Positions 61,036 through 61,577 of a DNA stretch of 61,577 nucleotides are shown here, piece by piece. The notes under the pieces were generated by a model that saw nothing but the letters and a program-made list of their open reading frames with translations, did not search any database and was not told the DNA's origin. How positions within the stretch are numbered: the stretch's first letter is position 1; every line of letters starts with the position of its first letter. Made by a program: the position numbers and the translations under genes. Source of the stretch: Candidatus Gastranaerophilales bacterium (GTDB taxonomy: Bacteria > Cyanobacteriota > Vampirovibrionia > Gastranaerophilales > Gastranaerophilaceae); NCBI GenBank assembly GCA_944325175.1, contig CALUYZ010000009.1, forward strand, positions 1 through 61,577, in the 5' to 3' direction.

Positions 61036-61577
61036 ATGGATGCTTCTAAAATAAGCTACAGAGCTTTTGATGATACCGCCTTTTGCGACAGAAAGAAAAA
61101 AGTTCAAAAGGAACATTCTAAAAAAGAAAAAATAAAAGAAGGTGCCAAAAAAATGGCATTGTTTCTTGCGGGGCTTGCAGGTTTAGGCGCAGCAGCCGTT
61201 GTTATTTCAAGCAAAAAATTAAACGAAAATGAAAAAATGCAGCCTAATTCTTCTAAAAGTTCAAAGCCTGAAGAAAAAAATAATAAAGATAAAGAACAAA
61301 CCCCTTCTTTCAAAAAAGAAAACCACTCCAAAGATAAAAAAGCGGAATTATTTTATAACGGGCAAAAAATGTTGGCTGCAAAAGAACCTCTATTAATGCT
61401 TCCGCCTCATAAAGACCCTGAAAATGGCTTATCTTCAAAAGATGCCTTAGTTCCTGATGCACTTTTTGATAATAAAGATAAAGAACAAACCCCTTCTTTT
61501 AAAAAAGAAAACCACTCCAAAGATAAAAAAGCGGAATTATTTTATAACGGGCAAAAAATGTTGGCTGCAAAAGAACC
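61036..61577 (+). CDS. Membrane protein with 63-residue tandem repeats (partial, open at the right edge)
   Basis: Reading frame from the ATG at 61036 (AAAGGAA ribosome-binding site) to the end of the window, 180 codons without a stop. A polar, lysine-rich N-terminus is followed by one alanine/glycine-rich transmembrane segment (about residues 40-58, LFLAGLAGLGAAAVVI). A lysine-, asparagine- and glutamate-rich region follows, repeated in frame with a 189-bp (63-residue) period. The unit contains DKEQTPSFKKENHSKDKKAELFYNGQ and first begins near residue 80. No family recognised. The second unit is cut by the window end, so the number of units is unknown. Upstream is a TATATATAA-containing promoter region like those of the genes at 7441 and 23882. 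Confidence 0.65.
   Translation, partial: MDASKISYRAFDDTAFCDRKKKVQKEHSKKEKIKEGAKKMALFLAGLAGLGAAAVVISSKKLNENEKMQPNSSKSSKPEEKNNKDKEQTPSFKKENHSKDKKAELFYNGQKMLAAKEPLLMLPPHKDPENGLSSKDALVPDALFDNKDKEQTPSFKKENHSKDKKAELFYNGQKMLAAKE
61312..61577. repeat. 77-bp exact direct repeat (61312-61388 and 61501-61577) at the right window edge
   Basis: The last 77 bases are identical to 61312-61388 (189-bp period). The base before each copy differs (C at 61311, T at 61500), and the similarity continues further upstream with that one mismatch. The copies encode the tandem repeat of the last gene. As at the left edge, the exact length of 77 points to an assembly break in a repeat. Confidence 0.9.

Overview
The window looks like a complete metagenomic contig from a low-GC, Gram-negative, non-photosynthetic relative of the Cyanobacteria, most likely a gut Gastranaerophilales (Vampirovibrionia/'Melainabacteria'). 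This is inferred from two response regulators that read like cyanobacterial RpaB (1557-2303) and RpaA (48197-48925) along their whole length, from Kdo/LPS genes (kdsD-kdsC), from a fermentative gene set (Na+-pumping oxaloacetate decarboxylase, nucleoside phosphorylase) and from the very AT-rich coding bias. No photosynthesis or respiratory-chain genes are visible. Both window ends finish in an exact 77-bp copy of a nearby internal repeat (1-77 = 198-274; 61501-61577 = 61312-61388). That is what a de Bruijn assembly with k = 77 produces, so the ends are probably assembly breaks inside real tandem repeats.

Layout: 0.1-2.3 kb holds a membrane protein, an M14 peptidase and rpaB on the minus strand. 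2.4-5.7 kb holds a coiled-coil protein and a four-gene minus-strand operon (STAS-like, KDPG aldolase, Sfp-type transferase, secreted protein). 5.8-7.3 kb is kdsD-kdsC. 7.4-11 kb has a large coiled-coil/calcium-repeat protein and a degenerate receiver protein. 11-16 kb has a GT-C glycosyltransferase, a dicarboxylate symporter, rlmH and a pyrimidine-nucleoside phosphorylase. 16-23 kb has a cupin, dnaX, ldcA and birA-oadA-oadB, with biotin importer bioY far away at 50.1 kb. 23-28 kb is an accessory island with a putative effector that joins a glycine-rich hydrophobic region to a RelA/SpoT-like synthetase domain, two small 'FTG' proteins and an orphan FliI/SctN-type secretion ATPase. 28-34 kb has a secreted hydrolase, a probable 6S-like RNA, a dead M48 peptidase homologue, and an efflux adaptor followed by an RND 'porter-only' protein lacking its transmembrane bundle. 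34-41.4 kb has a SulP transporter, tsaC-murJ-spoIID and two sugar ABC permeases.

41.4-46.9 kb is the most striking region. Four paralogous type IV prepilin-like proteins have near-identical N-termini but a hypervariable C-type-lectin-like (Lcl/DUF1566-type) tail. Each sits in an elaborate intergenic region with repeated palindromes, and one carries a 13-nt G/C tract. The tails of two copies are GC-rich, end in an identical 3' segment and are followed at once by a conserved hairpin. This resembles the target of a diversity-generating retroelement whose reverse transcriptase and template are not in the window. Next to it are ctpA and rpaA.

49-61 kb is mostly housekeeping: speH, rimI, bioY, a TPR glycosyltransferase, transketolase, a double glycosyltransferase, glyoxalase, gltX and hom-thrC. 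The last gene is a membrane protein with 63-residue tandem repeats that runs off the end. No tRNA, rRNA, CRISPR array, transposase or phage gene was recognised.
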